This document shows, piece by piece, positions 16,333-24,356 of a stretch of 64,000 nt of DNA (its first letter is position 1; each line of letters starts with the position of its first letter). The notes beneath the pieces were generated by a model. That model was given only the letters and a program-made list of their open reading frames with translations, did not search any database and was not told the origin of the DNA. The stretch spans positions 1 through 64,000 of the forward strand of contig NZ_JBIYSM020000004.1 in NCBI RefSeq assembly GCF_044759095.2. Direction: 5' to 3'. This DNA is from JBIYSM02 sp044759095. GTDB lineage: Bacteria; Bacillota; Bacilli; Brevibacillales; Brevibacillaceae. Position numbers and translations under genes: made by a program.

Positions 16333-17292
16333 GTGGATAAACGTGACACCTTAATTGAAGTTCGCAACCTGAAGAAGTTCTTCAACGTTGGCGATCATAC
16401 ACTGAAAGCGGTAAATGACATTTCCTTTGAGATCAAGCGCGGGGAAACTCTTGGTGTAGTAGGGGAGTCCGGATGTGGAAAATCCACAGCGGGCCGCACG
16501 ATCCTCCGTCTGTACGAACCAACGGCAGGGGATATCCTGTTTGAAGGTCAAAGCATTACCAAGCTGAACAATCAGGAAATGAAGGCAATGCGCCGCAAGA
16601 TGCAGATGATTTTCCAAGACCCGTACGCATCTCTCAACCCGCGTATGACTGTGGGTGACATCATCGGCGAGGCTTTGGATATTCACGGTCTGGCATCAGG
16701 TCAGAAGCGCAAGGAGCGCATCCAGGAGCTGCTCTCACTGGTAAGCTTGAACCCGGAACACATGAACCGCTTCCCTCACGAGTTCTCAGGCGGTCAGCGT
16801 CAGCGAATCGGGATTGCCCGCGCGCTGGCGGTAGAGCCGAAGTTCATCGTCTGCGACGAGCCGATTTCCGCTCTGGACGTATCCGTTCAAGCGCAGGTCG
16901 TCAACCTTTTGGAGCAGCTGCAGGAGAAGATGGGTCTGACTTACATGTTCATCGCCCACGACCTGTCCATGGTAAAATACATCTCTGACCGCGTGGCCGT
17001 CATGTATTTGGGCAAAATGGTGGAGTTGGCAGACAGCGAGAAACTGTACGAGAAGCCGCTCCATCCGTACACCCAGGCACTCCTGTCCGCCATTCCGATT
17101 CCGGATCCGGAAATCGAGCGCAAGCGGGAACGCATCGTTCTGCAGGGGGACGTACCAAGCCCGATGAACCCGCCAAGCGGATGCCATTTCCGTACGCGCT
17201 GCCCGAAAGCAATGCCGGAGTGCGCAGCGGCTGAACCGGTTTGGAAGGAAATCGAACCGGGTCACTTTGCGGCTTGCCACTTGTACAACTAA
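16333..17292 (+). CDS. oppF: oligopeptide ABC transporter, ATPase
   Basis: A 319-residue ABC ATPase. Walker A GESGCGKST starts at about residue 44, the signature is FSGGQRQR, and Walker B is VCDEPISALD. The C-terminal cysteines (CHFRTRC, CAAAE, ACH) match the Opp family extension. The GTG at 16333 lies 10 bases after AAGGAGG; a GTG at 16324 in the same frame is too close to that site. It is the last gene of the opp operon and is followed by a strong terminator. Confidence 0.94.
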   Translation: MDKRDTLIEVRNLKKFFNVGDHTLKAVNDISFEIKRGETLGVVGESGCGKSTAGRTILRLYEPTAGDILFEGQSITKLNNQEMKAMRRKMQMIFQDPYASLNPRMTVGDIIGEALDIHGLASGQKRKERIQELLSLVSLNPEHMNRFPHEFSGGQRQRIGIARALAVEPKFIVCDEPISALDVSVQAQVVNLLEQLQEKMGLTYMFIAHDLSMVKYISDRVAVMYLGKMVELADSEKLYEKPLHPYTQALLSAIPIPDPEIERKRERIVLQGDVPSPMNPPSGCHFRTRCPKAMPECAAAEPVWKEIEPGHFAACHLYN

Positions 17293-17305
17293 GAGAATCA
17301 ACGAC

Positions 17306-17342
17306 AGGACTCCCGAACGATCAGGGATTGGGGGTCCTTTCT
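17306..17342 (+). terminator. terminator of the opp operon
   Basis: AGGACTCCC at 17306-17314 pairs with GGGGGTCCT at 17330-17338, followed by TTTCTT. Confidence 0.8.
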
Positions 17343-17349
17343 TAGTACA

Positions 17350-17457
17350 TAGGAATTTATAAAAATGGCCATCTAATACAGCCGCTAGGAAAGCATTCGG
17401 GGCCCCGCCCGGCGCAGAGCTAGCTACTGCCGGGTGGGTTATTTTAAATTTTTTTAT
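17350..17457 (+). ncRNA. structured leader RNA of the chemoreceptor gene (possible riboswitch aptamer)
   Basis: CCCGCCCGGC at 17404-17413 pairs with GCCGGGTGGG at 17429-17438. Flanking ATTTATAAAAAT (about 17355) can pair with the AT-rich tract after 17438 to close an outer helix. The 3' part (CTACTGCCGGGTGGG) and the location before a chemoreceptor gene recall c-di-GMP-I (GEMM) riboswitches. The conserved GACGCAAAGCC core of that class is not present; the nearest match is TAGGAAAGCA. It could be a divergent aptamer, another RNA, or just a terminator. Confidence 0.4.
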
Positions 17458-17465
17458 AGGAATGT

Positions 17466-17524
17466 TTTGCCTCTTCGAAAATCGGGTAGAGAAACCCAAA
17501 TACCTTTCGTTTGAGGCATTTTTT
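17466..17524 (+). terminator. terminator-like element directly before the chemoreceptor gene
   Basis: TGCCTC (17468-17473) pairs with GAGGCA (17513-17518), followed by six T. Inside is a second hairpin, GGGT (17484-17487) with ACCC (17494-17497). It lies 58 bases before the start codon, after the opp operon has already terminated. It therefore fits a regulated attenuator of the downstream gene better than a transcript end. Confidence 0.6.
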
Positions 17525-17581
17525 CTATGATCTCTTCCTGGTAATTTGTGGAGTGTATACATACAGAAGGGGGCAGTTATC

Positions 17582-19666
17582 GTGCGAAAGGGTGTTCGTT
17601 TTTTACTCAACTGGTCAAAGTATAAACCAAACAAGATTCGTTTGGGCGCGGAGTCCGCTGCCGGATCTTTTCGTACCGTTTCCGGATTATTCAGCGGCTC
17701 CATCGCGAAAAAGATGATTGGATTTGGTATTGCACTTGTTCTCGTTATTATCTTGTCCCTCCAATTTATTGCGGTATCCTTTTCCAAAGAAACACTGATC
17801 GACATTACGTCCAAACAGGCGAAAATGCTTGCCGAGCAGCATAGTGCCAGCCTGGAGGAATGGATCCAAGGCATTATGAAATCGTCGACGGAGACGGCTT
17901 CCAAACGTGTGATGACGACAGAGCTGGAACCCCTGATCATGGAACAGTTCCGCTTGCTTCGTCAGGGACACAAGGAAATCTCAAAAATCTACCTGATCGA
18001 CAGCTCGTCAGGAAAGTCTCTTTATTCATTGACTGGCCGAAACGAAATAGACTTCAAGCAAAAACAGTATTTCCAAAATGCGATAAACAAAAAAAGCGCC
18101 GTCATCTCCGACGAGGAGATTGTTGCGAATGCAGAAAAAAGCTTTTTGTACATAGCCACACCTGTTGGGGATAAAAACGAAGACACCTCTCGTCTGATGG
18201 TTGTCGGTTTTTCCATTGATCAATTAACGAAAAAAGTGGAGTCCATTCCGTTTATGCAGCATGGTTATGCGTTTGTTGTGAAACCGGACGGCTTGGTCGT
18301 GGCCCATAAGGACCCAGCCAACAACAACAAGCTGAAACTGGCGGAAAAGGGCGAATACAAAGAGATGCTCAAGCTCATGACGGAGCAGCAAAGCAACAGC
18401 TTGCTTTACGAAGAAAACGGAACCGATTCATTTGCAGCATTCGCCCCGATTCCATCCTTGAAATGGAATGTCGTGCTTTCCACTTCGATTGCGGAAGTGT
18501 ACGGAGAAGTAAACAGCATGGGCTGGTACTTTGCTCTTTTCAGTCTGCCGATTATCGGGATTGCCGTGGCGCTGATCTGGTGGTTTGCGAAGCGGATCCG
18601 GAATTCGCTGTTTTCGATTGCGCAGGACATGGAGCGAATTGGCGGCGGCAACTTCAATGTAGAAGTGAAGGTTCAGGGTAACGATGAATTGAGTCTGGTG
18701 GCCCGGAAGATGAACGAGATGGCTGCTGCGTTGCGCAGCCTGATCAGCTTGGTTCAGGGACAAGCGACCCAGTTGAATCAGGCGGCGGACGAGCTAACCC
18801 TGTTTGCCCAGGAAAACAAGGGTGCCATCCACCTGATTACGGAGAACATCTCCGCCATTTCCGAAAAAGTTTCCCTGCAGACACGGGAGGTTTTGTCAGC
18901 GGCATCGACGGTATCAGAAATCTCCCAAGGTGTGGAGCAGGTAGCGATCGCCGCCGAGTCTACGTCGATGGCGACTTCCCGTACGTTCGAACGCGCACAG
19001 GATGGCATGGGTCTTGTAAAAGAGGGGATCCAGACGGTACGACAGGCTACCGGCGAAGTCGAACAAACCGCATTGCAAATGCACAGCCTGCGTGATCGGG
19101 CGAGAGAAATTACAAGCATTGTGGAAATGATCAGAAGCATTGCATCCCAGACGAACCTCCTTGCGCTAAACGCTGCGATCGAGGCGGCGCGGGCGGGTGA
19201 AGCTGGTCGCGGCTTCTCGGTCGTAGCCAGTGAAGTTCGCAAACTGGCGGAGGAGAGCAGCATCTTTTCGGAAAAAATCGCCGGCATCGCTCACTCCATC
19301 AATGACGAAGCCATGGAGATGAGCAAGCATATGGACGAAATCGTTTCCATGGTGGGGATCGGTTTGAAATCGGTCGAATCCGTAGGCGTTGCCTTCGAAC
19401 ACATTGTGGCGGACATCCAGTCAGCAGCGGAGCAGAGCGAGTCCATGACTGCCACATCGGAGGAAATGGCAGCCGGCAATCAAGTCGTGACGTCTTCGAT
19501 GCAGCGTCTTTCCGCAACATCGGACGAGATCAACGCCTCCATCGGCGGCGTAGTGCAAACCATCGACGAACAGCTTCATTCCATCGCGCGCATCAGTGAG
19601 AATGTAGAGAATTTGAAAAAGCTGGCCGACGACTTGACGGAGAACGTGGGACGCTTTGTCATCTAG
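17582..19666 (+). CDS. methyl-accepting chemotaxis protein
   Basis: A 694-residue chemoreceptor. TM1 is at about residues 45-66 and TM2 at about 313-334, enclosing an extracytoplasmic sensor of roughly 245 residues, probably a dCache domain. HAMP follows (about 335-390). The methyl-accepting signalling domain has the conserved hairpin tip near residues 518-545 (ASQTNLLALNAAIEAARAGE). The GTG at 17582 follows AAGGGGG. The ligand is unknown. Position after the opp operon makes a peptide or amino-acid attractant possible, but a terminator separates them. The folded leader suggests control at RNA level. Confidence 0.92.
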   Translation: MRKGVRFLLNWSKYKPNKIRLGAESAAGSFRTVSGLFSGSIAKKMIGFGIALVLVIILSLQFIAVSFSKETLIDITSKQAKMLAEQHSASLEEWIQGIMKSSTETASKRVMTTELEPLIMEQFRLLRQGHKEISKIYLIDSSSGKSLYSLTGRNEIDFKQKQYFQNAINKKSAVISDEEIVANAEKSFLYIATPVGDKNEDTSRLMVVGFSIDQLTKKVESIPFMQHGYAFVVKPDGLVVAHKDPANNNKLKLAEKGEYKEMLKLMTEQQSNSLLYEENGTDSFAAFAPIPSLKWNVVLSTSIAEVYGEVNSMGWYFALFSLPIIGIAVALIWWFAKRIRNSLFSIAQDMERIGGGNFNVEVKVQGNDELSLVARKMNEMAAALRSLISLVQGQATQLNQAADELTLFAQENKGAIHLITENISAISEKVSLQTREVLSAASTVSEISQGVEQVAIAAESTSMATSRTFERAQDGMGLVKEGIQTVRQATGEVEQTALQMHSLRDRAREITSIVEMIRSIASQTNLLALNAAIEAARAGEAGRGFSVVASEVRKLAEESSIFSEKIAGIAHSINDEAMEMSKHMDEIVSMVGIGLKSVESVGVAFEHIVADIQSAAEQSESMTATSEEMAAGNQVVTSSMQRLSATSDEINASIGGVVQTIDEQLHSIARISENVENLKKLADDLTENVGRFVI

Positions 19667-19671
19667 AAAGA

Positions 19672-19708
19672 AAAACTCCCTTCTGTTTTTTGCAGGAGGG
19701 AGTTTTAT
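19672..19708 (+). terminator. terminator of the chemoreceptor gene
   Basis: AAAACTCCCT pairs with AGGGAGTTTT, the 3' arm merging into a T-rich tail. Confidence 0.8.
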
Positions 19709-19711
19709 TGT

Positions 19712-19741
19712 GAATATTTTCCTTTCCGGTTGGTGAGAATA
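19712..19741 (+). promoter_or_regulatory. candidate sigma-F promoter of dacF
   Basis: GAATA at 19712-19716, 15 bases, then GGTGAGAATA at 19732-19741. The -10 fits the sigma-F pattern GGnrAnAnTw at every position; the -35 differs from GywTA at one. dacF is a known sigma-F gene in B. subtilis. Confidence 0.55.
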
Positions 19742-19765
19742 AAACCATGAAATGGAGGGAAGAGA

Positions 19766-20947
19766 ATGCGTTTGAATAGGACCTTTTGTTTTTGCCTGAG
19801 CGTGATCACTTGCTTTGCCTTCTTTTCCTCGTCGGTGATGGCAGCGTCCGAGAACCAAAACCAGGCAGACATCGCGCCGCACGCGAAATCGTCGATTCTG
19901 GTTGAGGCGGACACTGGTTCCGTCCTGTACGAAAAAAATGCGAACGAAAAACTTCCGCCCGCCAGTATTACCAAAGTCATGACACTGCTTCTCATCATGG
20001 AAGCGATTGAACGCGGCGAGCTAAAGCTAACCGATAAAGTACGCACGAGCGAGCGGGCTGCATCCATGGGCGGTACCCAGATCTTTTTGCAGCCGGGCGA
20101 AGAGATGACGGTGGAAGATATGGTCAAGGGCATCGCTATTGCCTCCGGTAATGATGCGTCGGTCGCCATGGCGGAGCATCTGGGAGGCACGGAGGAAGCA
20201 TTTGTAGCGCGGATGAACGAACGAGCCAAGCAGCTCGGCATGAAACATACGCACTTCGTCAATTCGAACGGCTTGCCTGCTCCCAATCATTATTCGTCGG
20301 CCCTGGATATTGCCATCATGTCTCGTGAATTGCTGAAGCACGATATTGTCACCAAGTATACCGGCAGTTATCAAGACTATCTGAGGAAAGATACCTCCAA
20401 TCCATTCTGGCTCGTCAATACCAACAAACTTGTCCGGTTTTACGAAGGCGTGGACGGATTAAAAACCGGATACACTTCTGAAGCCAAATACTGTTTGACT
20501 GCAACAGCCAAGCGGAACAACATGCGGGTGATTGCCGTGGTAATGGGCGAACCCGATACGAAGACGCGGAACAACGAGGTATCCACCCTGTTCAACTACG
20601 CGTTCAACCATTATCAAGTCTTGCCTCTCTACAAAAAAGGCGAAGTGGTTCAGCAACTGACAGTGGATAAGGGCAAACTGCCTCAGGTAAACGTCGTTAC
20701 CCCCCACGCAGTCAGTTTACTGATGAAAAAAGGGGAATCGGCGGAACTGTACAACCGTGAAGTGGTCCTCAATCGCACCGCCAACGCTCCTCTTGGCAAA
20801 AATGATGTTGTCGGGCACATCTTCATTCGGACCAAGGAAGGAAAAGAAGTGAACCGAATTGACTTGTACCCGGATCAAACGATTGAAAAAGCAGGCATGT
20901 GGGAGATTCTCAAGCGAACCACCAAAAACGTGTTGATTTGTTACTAA
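19766..20947 (+). CDS. dacF: D-alanyl-D-alanine carboxypeptidase, sporulation type
   Basis: A 393-residue low-molecular-weight penicillin-binding protein. A signal peptide occupies about residues 1-27. The catalytic motifs are SITK (S67, K70), SGN (127-129) and KTG (from K233). A C-terminal PBP5-type domain and an amphipathic anchor follow. It trims the terminal D-alanine of peptidoglycan stem peptides in the forespore and influences spore cortex cross-linking. Its place just before spoIIAA is as in Bacillus, and a sigma-F promoter lies upstream. A paralogue, dacB, is at 32089. Confidence 0.92.
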   Translation: MRLNRTFCFCLSVITCFAFFSSSVMAASENQNQADIAPHAKSSILVEADTGSVLYEKNANEKLPPASITKVMTLLLIMEAIERGELKLTDKVRTSERAASMGGTQIFLQPGEEMTVEDMVKGIAIASGNDASVAMAEHLGGTEEAFVARMNERAKQLGMKHTHFVNSNGLPAPNHYSSALDIAIMSRELLKHDIVTKYTGSYQDYLRKDTSNPFWLVNTNKLVRFYEGVDGLKTGYTSEAKYCLTATAKRNNMRVIAVVMGEPDTKTRNNEVSTLFNYAFNHYQVLPLYKKGEVVQQLTVDKGKLPQVNVVTPHAVSLLMKKGESAELYNREVVLNRTANAPLGKNDVVGHIFIRTKEGKEVNRIDLYPDQTIEKAGMWEILKRTTKNVLICY

Positions 20948-20969
20948 CCGACCCCAAGATCGCGAAAAG

Positions 20970-21012
20970 AATCGAGTTGCCTCGAATATTTGTGTGGCTG
21001 CTCGATTTTTTT
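20970..21012 (+). terminator. terminator of dacF
   Basis: AATCGAG (20970-20976) pairs with CTCGATT (21001-21007), extended inside by GCC/GGC, and six or more T follow. Confidence 0.75.
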
Positions 21013-21028
21013 GTTCTTTTGTCGGCTG

Positions 21029-21058
21029 GCAGGAATTGGTACATACAGGGAAGAAAAA
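21029..21058 (+). promoter_or_regulatory. candidate sigma-H promoter of the spoIIA operon
   Basis: GCAGGAATT at 21029-21037 fits the sigma-H -35 pattern RnAGGAwWW completely. GAAGAAAAA at 21050-21058, 12 bases on, fits RnnGAATww with one mismatch. The spoIIA operon is sigma-H and Spo0A dependent in B. subtilis. No clear Spo0A box was identified by eye. Confidence 0.5.
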
Positions 21059-21093
21059 GAGAAAGGATATCGGGATGAAGGAGTGTGTCAGCT

Positions 21094-21444
21094 ATGAGTC
21101 TTCGCATCACCATGGAAACCAAGCAGGATGTACTGGTTGTGCGCCTGCAGGGAGAGTTGGATCATCACACAGCGGAAGAACTGCGTACCAAGGTAGATGA
21201 GGTTTTACGCAATCCACAGATTCGTCATATCGTACTGAGTCTGACTGACCTTGCGTTCATGGACAGTTCGGGCATCGGCGTGATTCTGGGCCGCTACAAG
21301 CAAGTGGCCTCCCGTTCAGGAGAAATGGTCGTCTGCTCCATTAACCCGACGATCTACCGGATTTTTGAAATGTCCGGCCTGTTCAAGGTCATCAAGTTTC
21401 GTGAGAACGAAGCGGAAGCGCTGAACGTATTGGGGGTGGCGTAA
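21094..21444 (+). CDS. spoIIAA: anti-sigma-F factor antagonist
   Basis: A 116-residue STAS-domain protein that releases sigma-F from SpoIIAB in the forespore. The phosphorylated serine lies in FMDSSGIGV at residue 58, as in B. subtilis. The ATG at 21094 is 10 bases after AAGGAG; an in-frame GTG three codons earlier is too close to that site. It is the first gene of spoIIAA-spoIIAB-sigF. Confidence 0.95.
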   Translation: MSLRITMETKQDVLVVRLQGELDHHTAEELRTKVDEVLRNPQIRHIVLSLTDLAFMDSSGIGVILGRYKQVASRSGEMVVCSINPTIYRIFEMSGLFKVIKFRENEAEALNVLGVA

Positions 21445-21445
21445 G

Positions 21446-21889
21446 ATGACTCGCAATTTCATGAAAGTGGAATTCGCTGCTCTCAGTCAAAACGAGTCGT
21501 TTGCTCGTGTAGCCGTCGCGTCGTTTATCTCGCAGGTGGATGTCACCATGGAAGAGATGGAAGAGATCAAGACAGTGGTTTCTGAAGCGGTTACCAACGC
21601 GATTATCCACGGGTACGATGAAGACCCGAACGGCGTGGTCCGCATCTCTGTCGTGATTGATGACGGCGTGGTTGAATTGCTCATCGAGGATGAGGGAAAA
21701 GGCATTGAAGACGTCGAGCAGGCCATGCAACCGTTGTATACCAGCAAACCGGAGTTGGAGCGTTCAGGGATGGGATTCACCATTATGGAAAATTTCATGG
21801 ATTCGCTTGAGGTGGCGACAGCCGTTGGCAAAGGGACGAAAATCCGCCTGACCAAACGCCTTTCACTTTCCAAAGCCATGCAGAATTAG
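21446..21889 (+). CDS. spoIIAB: anti-sigma-F factor, serine kinase
   Basis: A 147-residue GHKL-fold kinase that holds sigma-F inactive and phosphorylates SpoIIAA. The N-box (SEAVTNAIIHGY, about residues 45-56), G1 (DEGKGIED, about 81-88) and G2 (RSGMGFTIM) ATP motifs are intact. It starts one base after the spoIIAA stop, suggesting translational coupling and matched stoichiometry. Confidence 0.95.
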   Translation: MTRNFMKVEFAALSQNESFARVAVASFISQVDVTMEEMEEIKTVVSEAVTNAIIHGYDEDPNGVVRISVVIDDGVVELLIEDEGKGIEDVEQAMQPLYTSKPELERSGMGFTIMENFMDSLEVATAVGKGTKIRLTKRLSLSKAMQN

Positions 21890-21900
21890 GGGTAGTGCCT

Positions 21901-22656
21901 ATGGGAGCCGATATCAAAAACGCAAGTCAACCATTTCTGACCAATGATCAAGTGAAGGAATTGATTGCGAAAAGCCAGAATGGTGACGCCGCAGCCCGCG
22001 AACTTCTTGTCAACAGCAACATTCGCCTCGTCTGGTCGGTCGTTCAGCGTTTTATTAACCGCGGGTACGAAGCAGACGACCTGTTTCAAATCGGCTGTAT
22101 CGGTTTGTTGAAGGCGGTTGACAAGTTTGACCTGACTTACGATGTGAAGTTCTCCACCTATGCCGTCCCGATGATCATCGGAGAAATCCAGCGGTTTCTT
22201 CGTGATGATGGAACGGTGAAAGTAAGCCGATCTCTGAAAGAAACAGCAAACAAGGTGCGCCGTGCAAAGGATGAGCTCTACAAGCGTTACGGCCGGTCCC
22301 CGACGATCGCGGAGGTGGCGGAGGCTGTAGGCATCACGCCGGAAGAAGTGGTATTTGCGCAGGAAGCGAGCCGGGCTCCGTCGTCCATTCACGAGACCGT
22401 GTTTGAAAACGACGGTGATCCGATTACGCTGATTGATCAGATCGCGGATGATGGCGTCAACAAATGGTTTGAAAAAATAGCGTTGAAAGACGCCATCAGC
22501 CGGTTGACTGAGCGGGAGCAGCTAATCGTGTACCTGCGCTATTACAAGGATCAGACACAATCGGAAGTAGCGGAGCGGCTGGGGATCTCGCAAGTACAGG
22601 TATCCCGGTTGGAAAAACGCATCCTGCAAACGATCAAGGACCAGATCGAGCATTAG
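21901..22656 (+). CDS. sigF: forespore sigma factor F
   Basis: A 251-residue sigma-70-family factor. Region 2 includes DLFQIGCIGLLKAVDKFD (about residues 61-78) followed by the melting segment FSTYAVPMIIGEIQRFLRD. Region 3 follows, and region 4 carries the helix-turn-helix (TQSEVAERLGISQVQVSRLE). It directs the first forespore transcription programme. The ATG at 21901 was chosen over a GTG two codons upstream. The stop codon lies inside the terminator that closes the operon. Confidence 0.95.
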   Translation: MGADIKNASQPFLTNDQVKELIAKSQNGDAAARELLVNSNIRLVWSVVQRFINRGYEADDLFQIGCIGLLKAVDKFDLTYDVKFSTYAVPMIIGEIQRFLRDDGTVKVSRSLKETANKVRRAKDELYKRYGRSPTIAEVAEAVGITPEEVVFAQEASRAPSSIHETVFENDGDPITLIDQIADDGVNKWFEKIALKDAISRLTEREQLIVYLRYYKDQTQSEVAERLGISQVQVSRLEKRILQTIKDQIEH

Positions 22657-22672
22657 CTCTGTCTGGTTTTTT
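22640..22672 (+). terminator. terminator of the spoIIA operon
   Basis: ACCAGA pairs with TCTGGT and the inner GAGC with GCTC, followed by six T. The stem includes the sigF stop codon, separating this operon from spoVA. Confidence 0.8.
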
Positions 22673-22681
22673 GTTTAGGTC

Positions 22682-22711
22682 GCATTCTCGCTTTGACAGC
22701 CGTGCATACTA
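22682..22711 (+). promoter_or_regulatory. candidate sigma-G promoter of the spoVA operon
   Basis: GCATT at 22682-22686, 18 bases, then CATACTA at 22705-22711. The -10 matches CATnMTA completely and the -35 matches GMATR at four of five positions. spoVA is a sigma-G operon in B. subtilis. Confidence 0.6.
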
Positions 22712-22750
22712 CCTGATAACCGACCGTGCAAAGAAGGGGGGAAAGTCTGG

Positions 22751-23365
22751 ATGAATGAACCGATATTCCTTCGTTTGCGCAAACGTTTGTCTGTCAAGCC
22801 CAGTGCCGTCATTACACTGGGGGACGTCTGCCAGCTCTACTGGGACGGAGTCCGCGAAGACGAACTGAACCGTATGCCGATCTATCAGATAAAACCCGAA
22901 GACGGCCATTTCATTGTCATAGACATCATGCAGGTTATTCGCAAATTGCGGACGCTTTATCCAGAAGTGCCTCTGGAGGTGCAGGGCGCGCCACAGGTGA
23001 TCGTGGAAGTGATGAATCCGCGAAAAAAGGCCAACCCGGTCCTGGTAACGCTGGTCTGGCTCATCCTGTTTATCGGAAGCGGTCTTGCGATCATGAACTT
23101 TCATACCGATGTAAGCATGCAGCAGGTTCATCAACGAATCTATTACCTGATAACCGGTAAAAACAGTCAGCAGCCGCTTTGGCTGCAGATTCCCTATTCC
23201 CTTGGCATCGGCATGGGGATGATCTTGTTTTTCAATCACCTCTTTCGCAAACGGATAACGGAAGAGCCCAGTCCCCTGGAAGTAGAGCTGTTTTTGTATC
23301 AGCAAAACCTGGATCAGTACTACGTTCAAAACGAAAACAAAGAGAATCAGCGGACCAAGACATGA
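22751..23365 (+). CDS. spoVAA: stage V sporulation protein AA
   Basis: A 204-residue protein with a soluble N-terminal part (about residues 1-95) and two membrane segments (about 98-117 and 145-165). It is one of the SpoVA proteins that move calcium-dipicolinic acid into the forespore and out on germination. ATG follows AAGAAGGGGGG. It opens the seven-gene spoVA operon and overlaps spoVAB by four bases (ATGA). Confidence 0.9.
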   Translation: MNEPIFLRLRKRLSVKPSAVITLGDVCQLYWDGVREDELNRMPIYQIKPEDGHFIVIDIMQVIRKLRTLYPEVPLEVQGAPQVIVEVMNPRKKANPVLVTLVWLILFIGSGLAIMNFHTDVSMQQVHQRIYYLITGKNSQQPLWLQIPYSLGIGMGMILFFNHLFRKRITEEPSPLEVELFLYQQNLDQYYVQNENKENQRTKT

Positions 23366-23781
23366 CGCTTTTGCAATATGGACTGCTGGTTCTGATCGGA
23401 CTGGGCGGGGGGCTGGCTGTTGGCAGCGGATTTGTGGCGTTTATTACCGTTCTCGACATCATTCCAAGACTGACGCAGTTGACCAATGCCCGTCGATACG
23501 TGAGAGGGTTTGAATGGGCGTTGGTTAGCGGAGTCCTGTTTTTTACGGAAATAGACTTTTATTCCTTCCCGTTTCACCTTCATCCTGTCGCCGCCTCGTT
23601 CTTGGGGCTGGTGGCAGGGGTTTTTGTCGGAACGTTGGCTGCCGGGATGACGGAAGTCCTTAACGTCTTTCCCATTTTGGCTAAACGGCTCAATATGGAC
23701 GGTCGTCTGATTCTGCTCTTGATGGCGATGGTCTTCGGAAAGATCCTTGGTTCCCTGCTTCAAAGCCTTCTCCGCTTATAG
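23362..23781 (+). CDS. spoVAB: stage V sporulation protein AB
   Basis: A 139-residue polytopic membrane protein with about four hydrophobic segments and few charged residues. It is a SpoVA complex member for dipicolinic acid transport. The ATG at 23362 overlaps the spoVAA stop, and a longer upstream frame is rejected as an out-of-frame shadow of spoVAA. Confidence 0.88.
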   Translation: MTLLQYGLLVLIGLGGGLAVGSGFVAFITVLDIIPRLTQLTNARRYVRGFEWALVSGVLFFTEIDFYSFPFHLHPVAASFLGLVAGVFVGTLAAGMTEVLNVFPILAKRLNMDGRLILLLMAMVFGKILGSLLQSLLRL

Positions 23782-23869
23782 CTGGGAAATATCGCTATTC
23801 ATAGAACCATTTTGAAACAGGAAAGATATCCGTACAGTGAAATGTGTCAGAAAGAGAGGAATGTGCAGG

Positions 23870-24343
23870 ATGGCTACCAAGACCAAGTCCGGTAACATGC
23901 AGATGACAAAACAGCTGTATCAGCAACACGCTGCCAAATTTGAGCCGAAGCGGAACGTCCTGTTAAATTCGATTCGGGCATTTTGGGTAGGAGGCACGAT
24001 ATGCTTTTTGGGCCAGATCATTCAAAACTTCTATATTACATTCTTTGACTTTACGGAAAAGACTGCAGGAAATCCAACCGTCGCAACCTTGATTTTTATC
24101 TCTGTCCTGCTGACCGGGCTTGGGATCTATGACAATATCGGCCAGTATGCCGGTGCAGGTTCGGCTGTGCCGGTCACCGGTTTTGCCAACTCTATTGCCT
24201 CAGCGGCCATCGAGCATAGAAGTGAAGGCTTTGTTCTCGGAGTAGGGGGGAACATGTTCAAACTGGCGGGATCCGTTATCGTGTTCGGCGTGGTTGCCGC
24301 ATTCATCGCCGGGATCGTGAAAACCCTGTTCAATCTGATTTGA
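23870..24343 (+). CDS. spoVAC: stage V sporulation protein AC
   Basis: A 157-residue membrane protein with a basic N-terminal region and about four membrane segments from residue 38. In B. subtilis SpoVAC acts as a mechanosensitive channel for dipicolinic acid release. The ATG at 23870 is 9 bases after AGAGAGGA; an in-frame ATG at 23861 abuts that site and is less likely. An 88-base gap to spoVAB is the largest spacing inside the operon. Confidence 0.92.
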   Translation: MATKTKSGNMQMTKQLYQQHAAKFEPKRNVLLNSIRAFWVGGTICFLGQIIQNFYITFFDFTEKTAGNPTVATLIFISVLLTGLGIYDNIGQYAGAGSAVPVTGFANSIASAAIEHRSEGFVLGVGGNMFKLAGSVIVFGVVAAFIAGIVKTLFNLI

Positions 24344-24356
24344 GGAGGATGCCACC

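Noticed and set aside
16786..17940. 384-codon minus-strand frame across oppF, the intergenic leader and the chemoreceptor start
   Set aside because: It crosses two plus-strand genes and three hairpins, has no ribosome site and no recognisable motif.
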